A stretch of 64,000 nt of DNA. Source: Thermosipho affectus (lineage in GTDB: Bacteria > Thermotogota > Thermotogae > Thermotogales > Fervidobacteriaceae). The position numbers and the translations under genes were made by a program. Every line of letters begins with the position of its first letter. Position 1 is the stretch's first letter. The notes below the pieces were generated by a model, which saw only the letters and a list, made by a program, of their open reading frames with translations, made no database searches and was not told where the DNA came from. Of the stretch, positions 1 through 8,278 are shown in pieces. The stretch is from positions 1-64,000 of the forward strand of contig NZ_LBFC01000003.1 in the NCBI RefSeq assembly GCF_001990485.1, given 5' to 3'.

Positions 1-351
1 TTAACTATAGAAAATTAAATTTAATATTATTAAAAACAACGAAAAATAATGCTTAAAAGATTTCATGAAATATTATTATTGGCAATGTAAAATAAAAGCT
101 GTAAAAACAAAAAGTGACATGTGTTTTGGAATAAATAAGTGAAAAAACTTATTACAAATGAGGAGTATATGGCGTGGCACGGAAATCAAAAAAGAATAAG
201 TCAAAATTGGCTACACAAAAATAAAACTTATTGGAATTAAAAAAACACAAATTATAGCTTCTTCATTTTTTTCAATTATATAAATTATCATTTTAAAGCT
301 ATAATTTGGTTTATATCCATTAACAAAATAATATTTTCAAGAATTCCACAA
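1..351. other. AT-rich intergenic stretch, no convincing gene
   Basis: No ORF of normal size and no recognisable RNA gene. The only structure I see is a perfect 13-base inverted repeat, with arms at 248-260 and 296-308 and a 35-base spacer. A short hairpin-like AATAAGT/ACTTATT dyad lies near 133-153. Two overlapping tiny ORFs follow a GAGGAG sequence near 160 but are too short to support as genes. Confidence 0.6.
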
Positions 352-1140
352 CTAAAACTCAAATACACTTCCTGCAAGACATTCACAAATTTTTGTTTTT
401 AGGTTCTTTTTAAAAATGTCAATTGCAATATCTCCCGTACAATGACAAGGATAAAGCACATCAATTTGAAAATCATTTAAAAGATTTGAAATTTGTAAAA
501 GTTCCTCATTTGTCTTATTTAAAAGATGAAATCCTCCGATAACCGTCTTAATCTTACCTTTTTTTGATAAATGAAAAATTATATTTACTATTCCCCTGTG
601 AGAACAACCTGTAAGTACAATAGCACCATCTGATGATTCAATAAAAAGATATAACTCATCATCAAACAAATCCTGTTCTTTTTTAGAACCAATTTTAAAT
701 TTTTTCTCTGAATATTTGGAAGTTTTCAAAGGTGCAGCTGTAATAATCTTAACACCTTTAAATATTTCCAAATCATTTTGAACAATCTCAAAATTTCCAC
801 CAATTCTCTCGTAGAAAATTCTATTATGTTTAATACCAGCATACTTTTCTCCACTATACCTAAGGTTAAAAAATCCATCTCCTACATAAATTTTTTTAGG
901 CCCAATTTTTTTTAATAAAAATTCCAATCCATTTCCGTGATCATAATGTCCATGACTTATGACAACTGCATCTAAATCCAAAAGATTTAAATCCAATTTT
1001 TCTACATTTTTTAGAAAAAGATCGCTTTGTCCTGTATCAAAAAGAATTTTCTTCCCATTAACCTCAGTTAATACACTAAAACCATGTTCAGAATAAAACC
1101 CGCTTTTTGCTTTATCATTCATTAAAATCCAAATCTTCAT
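352..1140 (-). CDS. MBL-fold metallohydrolase (dihydropterin phosphate synthase-like subgroup)
   Basis: A 262-residue metallo-beta-lactamase-fold protein. The metal motif S-HGHYDH-G gives H63, H65, D67 and H68. A later GCSHRG and a C-terminal PCHCTGD segment supply the remaining family positions. This arrangement is typical of the archaeal and thermophile subgroup often annotated as 7,8-dihydropterin-6-methyl-4-(beta-D-ribofuranosyl)aminobenzene-5'-phosphate synthase, whose real substrate is mostly unproven. The protein is cytoplasmic, without a signal peptide. The ATG start has a GGTGAGG ribosome site. It lies 47 bases downstream of the amidase gene on the same strand and may be read through from the sugar transporter operon. 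Confidence 0.8.
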   Translation of the reverse strand: MKIWILMNDKAKSGFYSEHGFSVLTEVNGKKILFDTGQSDLFLKNVEKLDLNLLDLDAVVISHGHYDHGNGLEFLLKKIGPKKIYVGDGFFNLRYSGEKYAGIKHNRIFYERIGGNFEIVQNDLEIFKGVKIITAAPLKTSKYSEKKFKIGSKKEQDLFDDELYLFIESSDGAIVLTGCSHRGIVNIIFHLSKKGKIKTVIGGFHLLNKTNEELLQISNLLNDFQIDVLYPCHCTGDIAIDIFKKNLKTKICECLAGSVFEF

Positions 1141-1187
1141 ATCCTCACCACCGATTAAATAGAGATTTGCTCTTAATTAAAAATAAC

Positions 1188-2591
1188 TTATTTTTCAAGT
1201 GGTATTTTTCTTATTGGAAAATTTTTTTCAAATAAATATGCTAAAGAAAATAATTTTTCCTCTTCAAATTCTCTTGCAGAAAAAGTTAATCCAAAAGGTC
1301 CTGTATCGGTATACCCAGCAGGTACAGTTATTGAAGGATATTTTGCCTTTGCAGTTATGTGAGCACCATAATTTGCGGGAAATAAAAGTGCTGTTAAGTT
1401 ATATTTTTCAAATAACCAATCTATTCCCCCTTTTGCATACTTTCTATCATTTAATAATGACTCTATATATTCTCTTTCATTAATATCTGTTGTATCTGAT
1501 CTTAATAAAATACTTTGTCCATATGGAATTGCATCTTTATTTTTAAAATTAAAATTAATTACATCTGTTAGCGTTTTAACTTGCAAATCTTTATCCTTCA
1601 AATAATTATTTATTCCATGTTTAAATTCATAAAATAAAACATTTATATTATTTATCTTATCAAGATTTTCAAACTTTATTTCAACTACTTTTCCATTTAA
1701 TTTTTCAACCTTCTTCAAACTATCTTTAAATAACAAAATCTGTTCATGTGTCAACCAATTAAAAAATTGTTTGCTATATCCAAAAATCATTCCAGAATAA
1801 TCAGATATTTCTTTTATCTTTTCTGGAACTTTTTTATTTTTTACTATATAAGTTGCAGGATCATTTAAATCAAAACCATATATAATCCTAAATACTTCAA
1901 ATGCATCTTCAACTGTTCGAGTTATAGGTCCAGCTGTATCCTGTGTATATGATATAGGAATAATTCCATTTCTACTAACTGTACCAACAGTTGGCTTTAA
2001 TCCAACACATGAATTACTACTTGAAGGTGAAAGTATTGAACCTGATGTTTCAGTACCAATTGAAACAAGCGCAAAATCAGCTGCAACAGCCACTGCAGAT
2101 CCCGAACTTGAACCACCAACATCAAAATTTCCATACGGGTTTTTCGTCTGTCCACCCAACCTACTATAACCATTAGGCATCTCATACGACACAAAATTTG
2201 CAAATTCAGTTAAATTTGACTTACCAATTATAACCGCTCCAGCTTCCCTTAATTTTTTTACTAAAAACGCATCATTATTCACATAATTTCCTAAAAGTGC
2301 CTTTGCACCTCCTGTTGTTTGCATTTTGTCTTTTGTATCAATATTTCCCTTGATTATTACCGGAACCCCATGCAAGTTACTCCGTTTTTTGTTATTTTTT
2401 CTTTCCTCATCCATTGCTCTTGCGATAAATAAGGCATCTGGATTAATTTCCAAAACAGCATTTAAAGAAATACTTGAAATACGTTCCAAATAAAATTCCA
2501 CCAATTTTTCAGAAGTTATTTTACCTTCATCGTATAGTTTATTAAATCTCTTAATAGTTAAATCTCTCAAAATAATAGTTAAATTTCTCAA
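1188..2591 (-). CDS. Amidase signature family amidase
   Basis: Amidase signature (GatA-like) hydrolase of about 467 residues. It shows the catalytic Lys in HGVPVIIKGN (about residue 81), the GGSSSGSA serine loop (about 160-166) and IGTETSGS (about 178-185), which together form the Ser-cisSer-Lys triad of the family. No GatB or GatC is nearby, so it is probably a free amidase rather than a tRNA amidotransferase. The TTG at 2591 is preferred because AAGGGGTGA sits just upstream. The first 42 bases are a 21-bp tandem duplication that also offers a second TTG at 2570. The gene follows the permease gene after only 5 bases. The substrate cannot be read from the sequence. Confidence 0.85.
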   Translation of the reverse strand: MRNLTIILRDLTIKRFNKLYDEGKITSEKLVEFYLERISSISLNAVLEINPDALFIARAMDEERKNNKKRSNLHGVPVIIKGNIDTKDKMQTTGGAKALLGNYVNNDAFLVKKLREAGAVIIGKSNLTEFANFVSYEMPNGYSRLGGQTKNPYGNFDVGGSSSGSAVAVAADFALVSIGTETSGSILSPSSSNSCVGLKPTVGTVSRNGIIPISYTQDTAGPITRTVEDAFEVFRIIYGFDLNDPATYIVKNKKVPEKIKEISDYSGMIFGYSKQFFNWLTHEQILLFKDSLKKVEKLNGKVVEIKFENLDKINNINVLFYEFKHGINNYLKDKDLQVKTLTDVINFNFKNKDAIPYGQSILLRSDTTDINEREYIESLLNDRKYAKGGIDWLFEKYNLTALLFPANYGAHITAKAKYPSITVPAGYTDTGPFGLTFSAREFEEEKLFSLAYLFEKNFPIRKIPLEK

Positions 2592-2596
2592 AAAAA

Positions 2597-3436
2597 TCAC
2601 CCCTTAACAGATCCAGCAGAAAGACCTGCAATAATCTTCTTTTGAAAAATCAACACAAGTGCTACCAATGGAGTAGTAACAATTACAGCAGCTGCCATAA
2701 TCTGTCCCCACGGTATTTCATACTGTGAAGCACCTTTAAACAATGCAATTGCCACTGGAACCGTATATTTACTGGGCCTTTGCATAAACGTAAGTGCATA
2801 TAAAAATTCATTCCAAGCTGATATAAAAGTTAAAAGTCCAGTAGCCACAAGCCCTGGAGCAGACATAGGTAAAACAATAGACCATAAAGTTCTAAATCTT
2901 GAACAACCATCAATGGCAGCTGATTCCTCAACTTCTTTAGGAAGTTCTCTAAAAAAATTCTGTAAAATCCAAGTAGTCAACGGAAGCGTCATAGAAACGT
3001 ATGGAAAAATAAGTCCCGAATACGTATTTATCAACTTAAACTTTCTTAAAATTACAAACAAAGATCCCAAAATGGATACCTGTGGGAACATACTAACCGC
3101 CAAAATTAAAGACATAACAACTATTTTTCCCTTAAATTTAAGTCTTGCAATTGCGTATGCAGCAAGTGAACCAATCGCCAGTGAAAACAACGTAGTAATT
3201 CCTGAAACAACAATACTATTCCAAATATTTATATGAAAAGGCCTTTCAGAAAAGACTTTTATATAATTTTCAAATGTAATTTGCCTTGGAAAAAGTGAAG
3301 GATTTAATTCGAATAAATCCTTGTCAGGTTTTAAAGATGACACAATAGCCCAATAAAACGGAAAAACACACCATATAAAAATCAAAATAACTGCTAAGTA
3401 CAAGAAAAATTTATAAATCACTCTTTTATATTTCAC
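2597..3436 (-). CDS. Sugar ABC transporter permease, MalG-type
   Basis: Inner-membrane permease of about 279 residues with six predicted hydrophobic segments. It carries the EAA-type loop EESAAIDGCSRFRTLW, which docks on the ABC ATPase. This is the MalG/carbohydrate uptake type 1 family. The longer reading frame begins at 3445, but that GTG abuts the ribosome site; the GTG at 3436 has AAGGAG at proper distance and gives an N-terminus MKYKRVIYKF. It is the second permease of the operon, 3' of the MalF-type gene. No ATPase is encoded locally, so a shared MsmK/UgpC-type ATPase elsewhere is likely. Confidence 0.9.
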   Translation of the reverse strand: MKYKRVIYKFFLYLAVILIFIWCVFPFYWAIVSSLKPDKDLFELNPSLFPRQITFENYIKVFSERPFHINIWNSIVVSGITTLFSLAIGSLAAYAIARLKFKGKIVVMSLILAVSMFPQVSILGSLFVILRKFKLINTYSGLIFPYVSMTLPLTTWILQNFFRELPKEVEESAAIDGCSRFRTLWSIVLPMSAPGLVATGLLTFISAWNEFLYALTFMQRPSKYTVPVAIALFKGASQYEIPWGQIMAAAVIVTTPLVALVLIFQKKIIAGLSAGSVKG

Positions 3437-3448
3437 GATTCTCACTCC

Positions 3449-4330
3449 TTAGTCAATCTGCAATTTTAACGATTTAATATAAATTATCGCAAAAATGGAA
3501 ATCAACAAAAAAATGACCACAGAAAGACTAGAACCGTATCCAAACCATCTTCCTGTAAAAGCCCTGTCCATCAAAAGAGACCTATTATACACAGATAATG
3601 TTTCGGTACCTACACTCCCACGCGTCATAACATATACAACATCAAAAACTCTCAACGCATCTAAAGTTCTGAATATTAAAGCAATCCCAATAGTTTGCAT
3701 AATTTGAGGTAGGGTAATTTTAAAAAATCTCTGTACCATGTTAGCCCCATCAATTTTAGCAGCTTCGTATAATTGTTCTGGAATTAACTGTAACCCTGCT
3801 AAAATAAGTAGTGCCATAAACGGTGTAGTCTTCCATACATCCACTTGTATAATTGCCCATAAAGCAAGTCCCGGTCTTCCCAAAATTGGAGTCCCAGGTT
3901 TTATTATTCCTAGAGCCTCATACAACTTAGAAATAATACCAAATTGATCGTTAAACATCCATCTCCACATTTGAGAAGAAATTGCTGTGGGAATCGCCCA
4001 TGGAATTAACATAGCAGCTCTTACTAATCCTCTAAATTTAAAATTTTGATGCACCACTAAAGCAATCAAAAGTCCCAAAACAGTTTCAAGCAACACAGAA
4101 ACAACTGTAAAAATTATTGTTGTTTTAAATGCCGCCCAAAATCTACTATCATTAAATAGTTTAATATAATTTCCAAAACCAACAAACTCTCTTTTAAACA
4201 TAGGATTCAATCCAAAGTCAAAAAAACTATCGTAAAATGTCTTGAACAACGGAAAAAACGCAATAACTGAGATCACAAAAATGGCAGGAAAGATCATCCA
4301 AAAGGCCACAATTGGTTCTTTTTTATTCAT
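3449..4330 (-). CDS. Sugar ABC transporter permease, MalF-type
   Basis: Permease of 293 residues with about six membrane segments and the coupling loop YEAAKIDGANMVQRFFKITLPQ near residue 190. It pairs with the MalG-type permease downstream to form the membrane channel of a carbohydrate ABC importer. It lies 3' of the binding-protein gene, separated by a GC-rich hairpin at 4352-4376 that could set expression lower than that of the binding protein. The start is ATG with AGGTGG upstream. Divergence from a trehalose synthase gene suggests a disaccharide such as trehalose or maltose, but this is contextual. Confidence 0.9.
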   Translation of the reverse strand: MNKKEPIVAFWMIFPAIFVISVIAFFPLFKTFYDSFFDFGLNPMFKREFVGFGNYIKLFNDSRFWAAFKTTIIFTVVSVLLETVLGLLIALVVHQNFKFRGLVRAAMLIPWAIPTAISSQMWRWMFNDQFGIISKLYEALGIIKPGTPILGRPGLALWAIIQVDVWKTTPFMALLILAGLQLIPEQLYEAAKIDGANMVQRFFKITLPQIMQTIGIALIFRTLDALRVFDVVYVMTRGSVGTETLSVYNRSLLMDRAFTGRWFGYGSSLSVVIFLLISIFAIIYIKSLKLQID

Positions 4331-4351
4331 TCCTCTACCACCTCACATTAA

Positions 4352-4376
4352 AATCGGGGGGTATTCCCCCCCAGAT
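4352..4376. promoter_or_regulatory. GC-rich hairpin between binding-protein and permease genes
   Basis: Six G (4356-4361), loop TATT, and six to seven C (4366-4372), extended by AATC/GATT flanks. Read on the minus strand it is followed only by ATTTTAATG, so it is at best a partial terminator. Such hairpins after ABC binding-protein genes commonly protect the upstream message and reduce read-through to the permeases. Confidence 0.6.
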
Positions 4377-4380
4377 TTTT

Positions 4381-5619
4381 TTATTTATTAAGAAGCATTT
4401 TTAATTCTTTTTCAAGATCCTTTATAGCTTGTTCTGGAGTTACCTGCCTTGTTAAAGCAGCATGTACATGCCTTTGTATTGCATCTGAAATTTCAGCGTA
4501 ATTTACCGCCCTTGGTCTTGGCAAAGCGTTAATAAATACATCAAATAATTCGACCATAAATGGGTTTGCCTTTTTTAATTCTGGCACCTCATACACTTCC
4601 ATCCTTGTTGGATTTTGTCCTGCATTTACCGCCTTATACAACTGTTCCTTTGAACTTGTTAAAAACTTTATTAATTTCTTAGCAGCTTCTTTTTCTTTCG
4701 GAGAAGAATTTGCATTTATTCCCAAATTCCAACCACCTAAAGTTGCAGCATGCTTTCCACCAGGACCTTTTGGCAATGGAGCAATACCAACTTTTCCATT
4801 AATTGGAGAATCATCTGAATTTGCAAGTGACCATGCATACGGCCAATTTCTCATAAAGACTGCATTACCACTCTGGAAAATCCTTCGTGCATCTTCCTCC
4901 ATATACGTAGTAACACCTTCAGGTGAAATTCCATCTTTATAAATTAGATCTACCATAAATTGTAATGCTTCAATAGCTTTTGGATTGTTTACAATAATAT
5001 TACCATTTTCATCAAGTACGTCTGTACCAAAGGACCACAAGTACTCCATAAAATCACAAACAAGTCCTTCATACCTTGCTCCTTGCCAAACAAAGCCTTC
5101 AATTCCCTCTGCTTTTGAGATCTTTTTAGCCATTTCTACAAGTTCGTCCCATGTTTCAGGTGGTTTTTTGTAACCATACTTCTCAAGCAAATCCTTTCTG
5201 TAGTACAAAAGACCCGCATCTGTAAACCAAGGCACTGCAACAATTCTTCCCATTACAGTAACAGACTTTACAGTTCCAGGTAAAAACTTGTTCAATTCAA
5301 AATAATCATAATCAGCTGTTAAATCTTCTAAAAATGGAGCAAATTCTGGTGGCCAAATAACATCTAGCATCAAAACATCTGGATCACTTTCTCCTGCAGC
5401 CAAATACGTAACGTATAAATCATGCCTTTCTGTTGACGAATCAGGCATTGGTATTACGGTTACAACAATATCTGGATTTTGCTTCATAAATTCTTTTAAC
5501 TGAGCATAAAGTACCTCAAGTTCTTTTCCAACCCCACCCGATGTCATTGTTATGGTAGTAATAGCAAATGAAAAAGCAAACACAAATACCAACATACTCA
5601 AAACAAACAGTTTTTTCAT
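4381..5619 (-). CDS. Sugar ABC transporter substrate-binding protein
   Basis: Extracellular solute-binding protein family 1 (MalE-like), 412 residues. It has a clear signal peptide (MKKLFVLSMLVFVFAFSFA) and no lipobox cysteine that I can see. The central region has the family's conserved aromatic-rich hinge (PWFTDAGLLYYRKDLLEKYG). The reading frame extends to 5670, but the ATG at 5619 is preceded by AAGGAGGTG and begins the signal peptide, so it is the start. First gene of the minus-strand transporter operon and divergent from treT. Trehalose or maltose is a reasonable guess for the ligand; the sequence does not prove it. Confidence 0.9.
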   Translation of the reverse strand: MKKLFVLSMLVFVFAFSFAITTITMTSGGVGKELEVLYAQLKEFMKQNPDIVVTVIPMPDSSTERHDLYVTYLAAGESDPDVLMLDVIWPPEFAPFLEDLTADYDYFELNKFLPGTVKSVTVMGRIVAVPWFTDAGLLYYRKDLLEKYGYKKPPETWDELVEMAKKISKAEGIEGFVWQGARYEGLVCDFMEYLWSFGTDVLDENGNIIVNNPKAIEALQFMVDLIYKDGISPEGVTTYMEEDARRIFQSGNAVFMRNWPYAWSLANSDDSPINGKVGIAPLPKGPGGKHAATLGGWNLGINANSSPKEKEAAKKLIKFLTSSKEQLYKAVNAGQNPTRMEVYEVPELKKANPFMVELFDVFINALPRPRAVNYAEISDAIQRHVHAALTRQVTPEQAIKDLEKELKMLLNK

Positions 5620-5951
5620 ATTAAAACACCTCCTTTTTTTGATGTTCAAAGTAATAGTAACATAATACAATGGAAAAATCTAAATTATATAAGATTCAGA
5701 ATTTTATCAATAATAAAAAATATATTCTTATAATACCGGATAACTCAAAATATTTAATATTGGAAATGTTTCAAATAAAAAGATTTACACTTAGAAATTA
5801 ATAGAAAAATAATATATTATTCTAAATTATTCTTAAATACATATTTTAAATTATGTATTACTTCAAATTGCTTAAATTTGCTCTATTTTTCAAATACAAT
5901 TAATGTGTTAGAATTATTTCGATAATCGAAAAAAGTCGGGGGTGCTTATAT
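5620..5951. other. Divergent regulatory region between sugar ABC operon and treT
   Basis: 332 bases with no gene, between two divergent sugar operons. It holds the ribosome site of the binding-protein gene at the left edge and the CGGGGGTG ribosome site of treT at the right edge. A perfect palindrome lies at 5917-5931. The rest is very AT-rich, and I could not assign -35/-10 elements with confidence. Confidence 0.6.
5917..5931. promoter_or_regulatory. Candidate ROK-regulator operator
   Basis: Perfect 15-base palindrome TTTCGAT-A-ATCGAAA, located 20 bases upstream of the treT ATG. ROK repressors bind palindromes of this general form, and a ROK regulator gene is the second gene of this transcript. 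Binding here would block treT and the regulator itself. The assignment is an inference from position and symmetry. Confidence 0.5.
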
Positions 5952-7163
5952 ATGAAAGTACAACTTCCTCAAAAAAGTATAAAAGATTACTTAAAAATTG
6001 CCAAAGAAGATGTAGAAGAGTTATTTGAAATGGCAAAGGACTTAAAAGATCTAAAAATAGTACACGTAAATGCAACATCATACGGTGGTGGAGTTGCTGA
6101 GCTTTTATACACCTTAATTCCCTTAATGAACAACTTAGGTATAAATACCCAATGGGAAATACTTGAAGCACCTATGGAGTTTTTCAACGTAACAAAGAAA
6201 CTACACAATGCATTTCAAGGTGCCAAAGTTGATTTAATTGATGAAGAACTTGATCTTTATGTTAAAATAAATAAAGAAAATGCAAAGAATTTAGATTTAG
6301 ATGCAGATGTTATAATTATACATGATCCACAACCTTACTTAATTCCAATATTTAAAGAGGGTAAATACATATGGAGATGTCATATAGACACTTCTACGCC
6401 AAATAAAAAGATATGGAATAAAATAATACCCATGGCATGTGATAAATATTCAAAGGCATTATTTCATCTTGAAGAATACATACAAAAGCCTTTTGAACAA
6501 ATTGCCATAGAATTTCCGCCAAGCATAGATCCACTAAGTGATAAAAACAAAAAGCTCTCGAAAGACCAAATACAAAAAATAGCAAAAAGGTACAACATAG
6601 ATCTTGAAAGACCGATAATCACCGTTGTAGCAAGATTTGATCCCTGGAAAGATTTAAAAAGTGCTATTGATGTTTATAGAATTTTAAAAGAAAAATCTGA
6701 CATTCAACTTTTAATAGTTTCTGCAATGGCAAAAGATGACCCAGAAGGTTGGATTTTATTTGAAGATATTTTAAGATATGCAGGAACAGATCCTGATATA
6801 CACTTTTTAACTGATTTAAAAGGTGTAGGACATTTAGAAGTTAATGCATTTCAAACTATTTCTACTGCAGGACTCCACACAGCAACTAAAGAAGGATTTG
6901 GTCTTGTAATTGCAGAAATGTTATGGAAAGGAAATCCTATAGTTGCACGACCTGTTGGTGGTATAAAATTACAAGTAATTGATGGATACAATGGGTATTT
7001 AAACACAGAAGTTAATGAACTTTCAAACGCATTGTATAAAATAATTTCAGACAAAAGTTTAAAAGATGAACTGGGAAAAAATGCCATAAAGAGTGTAAAG
7101 GAAAAATTCTTGACAACTTCACATTTAAAAAGATATTTGAAAATCATAAAAGAGGTGATTTAA
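5952..7163 (+). CDS. treT: Trehalose synthase TreT (GT4 glycosyltransferase)
   Basis: GT-B fold glycosyltransferase of 403 residues. The N-terminal VHVNATSYGGGVAELL segment is characteristic of TreT, which makes trehalose from NDP-glucose and glucose, and in several organisms can run in reverse. The C-terminal half has the EGFGLVIAE motif of retaining GT4 enzymes (E-x7-E, about residues 315-325). No signal peptide, so it acts in the cytoplasm. The ATG is preceded by GGGGGTG. It starts an operon with the ROK regulator and is divergent from the sugar ABC genes, consistent with uptake and processing of trehalose. TreT is the best match; another GT4 specificity cannot be excluded. Confidence 0.85.
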   Translation: MKVQLPQKSIKDYLKIAKEDVEELFEMAKDLKDLKIVHVNATSYGGGVAELLYTLIPLMNNLGINTQWEILEAPMEFFNVTKKLHNAFQGAKVDLIDEELDLYVKINKENAKNLDLDADVIIIHDPQPYLIPIFKEGKYIWRCHIDTSTPNKKIWNKIIPMACDKYSKALFHLEEYIQKPFEQIAIEFPPSIDPLSDKNKKLSKDQIQKIAKRYNIDLERPIITVVARFDPWKDLKSAIDVYRILKEKSDIQLLIVSAMAKDDPEGWILFEDILRYAGTDPDIHFLTDLKGVGHLEVNAFQTISTAGLHTATKEGFGLVIAEMLWKGNPIVARPVGGIKLQVIDGYNGYLNTEVNELSNALYKIISDKSLKDELGKNAIKSVKEKFLTTSHLKRYLKIIKEVI

Positions 7164-8278
7164 TGGAACTTACTACAACAAAAAAAATACTTTTAGAATT
7201 ACTTATTAAAAAAGAAACAAGTAGAAAAGAACTTGAAGACGCATTAAACATTACATCTTCCACCCTTTCATATACATTAAAAAAAATAAAAGACTACATT
7301 CTAATTTCCAATAAAAAAAGTATTGGTCTTGGAAGACCAACACAATATGTACTTTTAAATCCAAATTATTGGTATTCAGTCGGAATAAAAGTAGGAAGAG
7401 ATTACATAAATGCCACAATATTTAACTCAAAATTTGAAATCTTAGAAAAAAATGCATTGAAGATCACAAAAGAATACATGGGAAATGAAAACATTTCCAA
7501 GCTACTAGATTCCGTACTCTCAAAGCTAAGTCTAAAAGACAAAATAAAATCCATTGGCATAGCATTTTCTGGTAATGTAATTGATAAAAAAGTTAATTCC
7601 TACATATTAAAACTTAAAGACTACTCACCAAAAGATATCATTAAAAAGCATTTTGGTAATATCCCATTTACAATTTTAAATGATGTTGAAGCAATAGCAA
7701 CGGAAGAATTTGTAAATCACGCTGGAGAAAAAATACTTGTTTTAAACTATGGAACAGGTATTGGCGCTTGCTACCTAGAATCATTAGACTATTTCAATAA
7801 AAACTATAAAAAAATAATAGAACTGGGACACTTTTACGCAGGTGGCAATGAAAAATGTTATTGTGGTTCAACAGGTTGTCTTGAAACTCTTGCATCAGAA
7901 TACGCTATACTAAAAAAATATAAATTTAGAGACTTAAAAATTACAGAATTTATAGAAAATGAGGAACAATACGAAATAGATTTGAAAGAAATAAGAAAAT
8001 TATATAAAAATTTCAAAAAGAAAGCTGAAATAATTTATGAAGATGTATTTAAACATCTAACCGTGTCTATTATTAACACGTTTAAACTCTTATCACCCAA
8101 AAAAATAATTTTGACAGGTGAGGGAGTTACCCCTTGGTTTTCGCAAGTTCTACAAAAAAAAGTTCTATCTGTTAGTAAAGAACCTATACCAATTGTATAT
8201 AGAGGAATTGAAAGCAACATAGAACTTGGTGCAGCAATAACCGCATTGCAATATTACATTATTCAAAGCAAATTATAA
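7163..8278 (+). CDS. ROK-family transcriptional regulator
   Basis: 371 residues. Residues 1-60 form a winged helix-turn-helix (SRKELEDALNITSSTLSYTLKKI). The remainder is a ROK sugar-kinase-like domain, with NYGTGIGACYLE near 195 and a zinc motif GHFYAGGNEKCYCGSTGCLET near 222-243 (consensus CxCGxxGCxE). It probably senses a sugar or sugar phosphate and represses the trehalose genes. The ATG overlaps the treT stop by one base. Its 3' end overlaps the convergent phoR-like gene by 20 bases, with no terminator between them. Confidence 0.85.
   Translation: MELTTTKKILLELLIKKETSRKELEDALNITSSTLSYTLKKIKDYILISNKKSIGLGRPTQYVLLNPNYWYSVGIKVGRDYINATIFNSKFEILEKNALKITKEYMGNENISKLLDSVLSKLSLKDKIKSIGIAFSGNVIDKKVNSYILKLKDYSPKDIIKKHFGNIPFTILNDVEAIATEEFVNHAGEKILVLNYGTGIGACYLESLDYFNKNYKKIIELGHFYAGGNEKCYCGSTGCLETLASEYAILKKYKFRDLKITEFIENEEQYEIDLKEIRKLYKNFKKKAEIIYEDVFKHLTVSIINTFKLLSPKKIILTGEGVTPWFSQVLQKKVLSVSKEPIPIVYRGIESNIELGAAITALQYYIIQSKL

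Noticed and set aside
169-240. Tiny ORFs after a GAGGAG sequence (23 codons from ATG 169; a Lys-rich 16-codon frame from GTG 174)
   Set aside because: Both are very short and lie in AT-rich gene-free DNA. Two frames compete for the same ribosome-like site, and nothing adjacent supports either.
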